A DNA stretch of 64,000 bases from Paenibacillus phoenicis. GTDB lineage: Bacteria > Bacillota > Bacilli > Paenibacillales > Paenibacillaceae. The notes beneath the pieces were generated by a model, which made no database searches, was not told where the DNA came from, and was given only the letters and a program-made list of their open reading frames with translations. A program made the translations under genes and the position numbers. Shown piece after piece: positions 63,692-64,000 of this stretch. The stretch covers positions 1,922,001 to 1,986,000 of the forward strand of contig NZ_JAYERP010000001.1 in assembly GCF_034718895.1 (NCBI RefSeq), read 5' to 3'. Each line of letters starts with the position of its first letter. Within the stretch, counting starts at the first letter, position 1.

Positions 63692-64000
63692 TTAACGGTT
63701 TCTCAATGATTGCAACACATTTTCCATATCCGCAGGGATCGGCGCGCTGAACTCCAAATACCGTCCGTCTTCCGGATGATCAAACCCCAGCACAGCGGCA
63801 TGCAACGCTTGTCCGTCCATTTTGATTCCTTTGCTGCGTCCATACAGCGGGTCTCCCACTAACGGATGGCCGATAAACTTCATATGCACGCGGATTTGAT
63901 GCGTTCGTCCGGTTTCCAGCTTGAGCTCAAGCAGCGTATAATCGCCAAACCGTTCAACCACTTGAAAATGCGTTACCGCATGCTTGCTGTTCCGTTCAAT
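63692..64000 (-). CDS. Pseudouridine synthase RluD-family, C-terminal part (cut by window edge)
   Basis: 103 C-terminal residues of a RluA/RluD-type enzyme that isomerises uridines in 23S rRNA: TLLELKLETGRTHQIRVHMK, FIGHPLVGDPLYGR and QALHAAVLGFDHP are family hallmarks. The catalytic aspartate (HRLDxxTSG) lies beyond the right edge. Its stop is at 63692, about 190 bp before the dapL start on the same strand. Confidence 0.9.
   Translation of the reverse strand: MERNSKHAVTHFQVVERFGDYTLLELKLETGRTHQIRVHMKFIGHPLVGDPLYGRSKGIKMDGQALHAAVLGFDHPEDGRYLEFSAPIPADMENVLQSLRNR

Overview
The window looks like chromosome of a spore-forming, moderately GC-rich Firmicute of the Paenibacillaceae, most likely Paenibacillus. 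Pointers are LL-diaminopimelate aminotransferase (dapL), a PyrR-attenuated pyrimidine operon, a Spo0E-family phosphatase, UPF0637, DUF1292, DUF1450 and DUF3892 proteins, stalk-domain and SLH-type surface proteins, Shine-Dalgarno-rich starts with many GTG and TTG codons, and tRNA genes without encoded CCA. The species is not determinable from sequence reading alone.

Layout. 1-9.4 kb is core metabolism: PTS enzyme I (cut by the left edge), a CoA-binding protein, aroA-aroK, 6-phosphogluconate dehydrogenase, an MFS exporter and arginine decarboxylase. 9.4-11.9 kb is an AT-rich accessory patch: an IS3 remnant, a lipoprotein, a secreted protein broken by one base in a homopolymer, and a decayed IS200 derivative. 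11.9-31 kb is mostly ordinary: MBL hydrolases, GNAT, a deacetylase, DoxX behind Crp/Fnr-type boxes, a SufR-like regulator and sodA behind near-identical promoters, a LacI-ROK-manA sugar locus, an eight-repeat Big_2 surface protein, tRNA-Val and tRNA-Leu. It also holds a series of decaying genes (metallophosphoesterase, SMR pump, TrhO, SLH protein).

31.3-41.6 kb is the most mobile part. It carries Spo0E, an IS200 deletion derivative, a compact type I toxin-antitoxin candidate, a complete IS3 element, and a segment of about 7.5 kb bounded by two 140-bp direct repeats that contain the tRNA-Ile2 gene and a truncated copy of it. That segment holds two IS110-type elements, an IS3 remnant, an AT-rich secreted protein with a two-TM partner, a broken ArpU regulator, a broken LexA-like HTH, an excisionase-like HTH and an integrase C-terminus. 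It reads as a decayed integrative element or prophage.

42-49.2 kb is a five-gene, translationally coupled operon: ATPase, lipoprotein adaptor, very large FtsX-type permease, second ATPase with an AbrB-like tail, and a sugar-type solute-binding lipoprotein. Opposite it is an SLH/GH18 glycosidase. 51.2-52.2 kb is an internally deleted IS1182 element abutting pyrE. 52.2-61.4 kb is the pyr operon (pyrR-B-C-carA-carB, then pyrF-pyrE), with a PyrR attenuator and without pyrK/pyrD. dapL and a partial rluD close the window.

The most unusual non-coding signal is a 183-184 bp intergenic element present four times (6249, 16216, 53627, 61619). It has four short arms, two forward and two reversed, at constant 50-bp spacing. 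It matches no repeat family that I recognise. Other notable items are the shared promoter/operator of the SufR-like and sodA transcripts, the type I toxin module with long-range 5'-3' mRNA pairing, structured RNA next to an IS110 transposase, and the hybrid MacAB/solute-binding operon.
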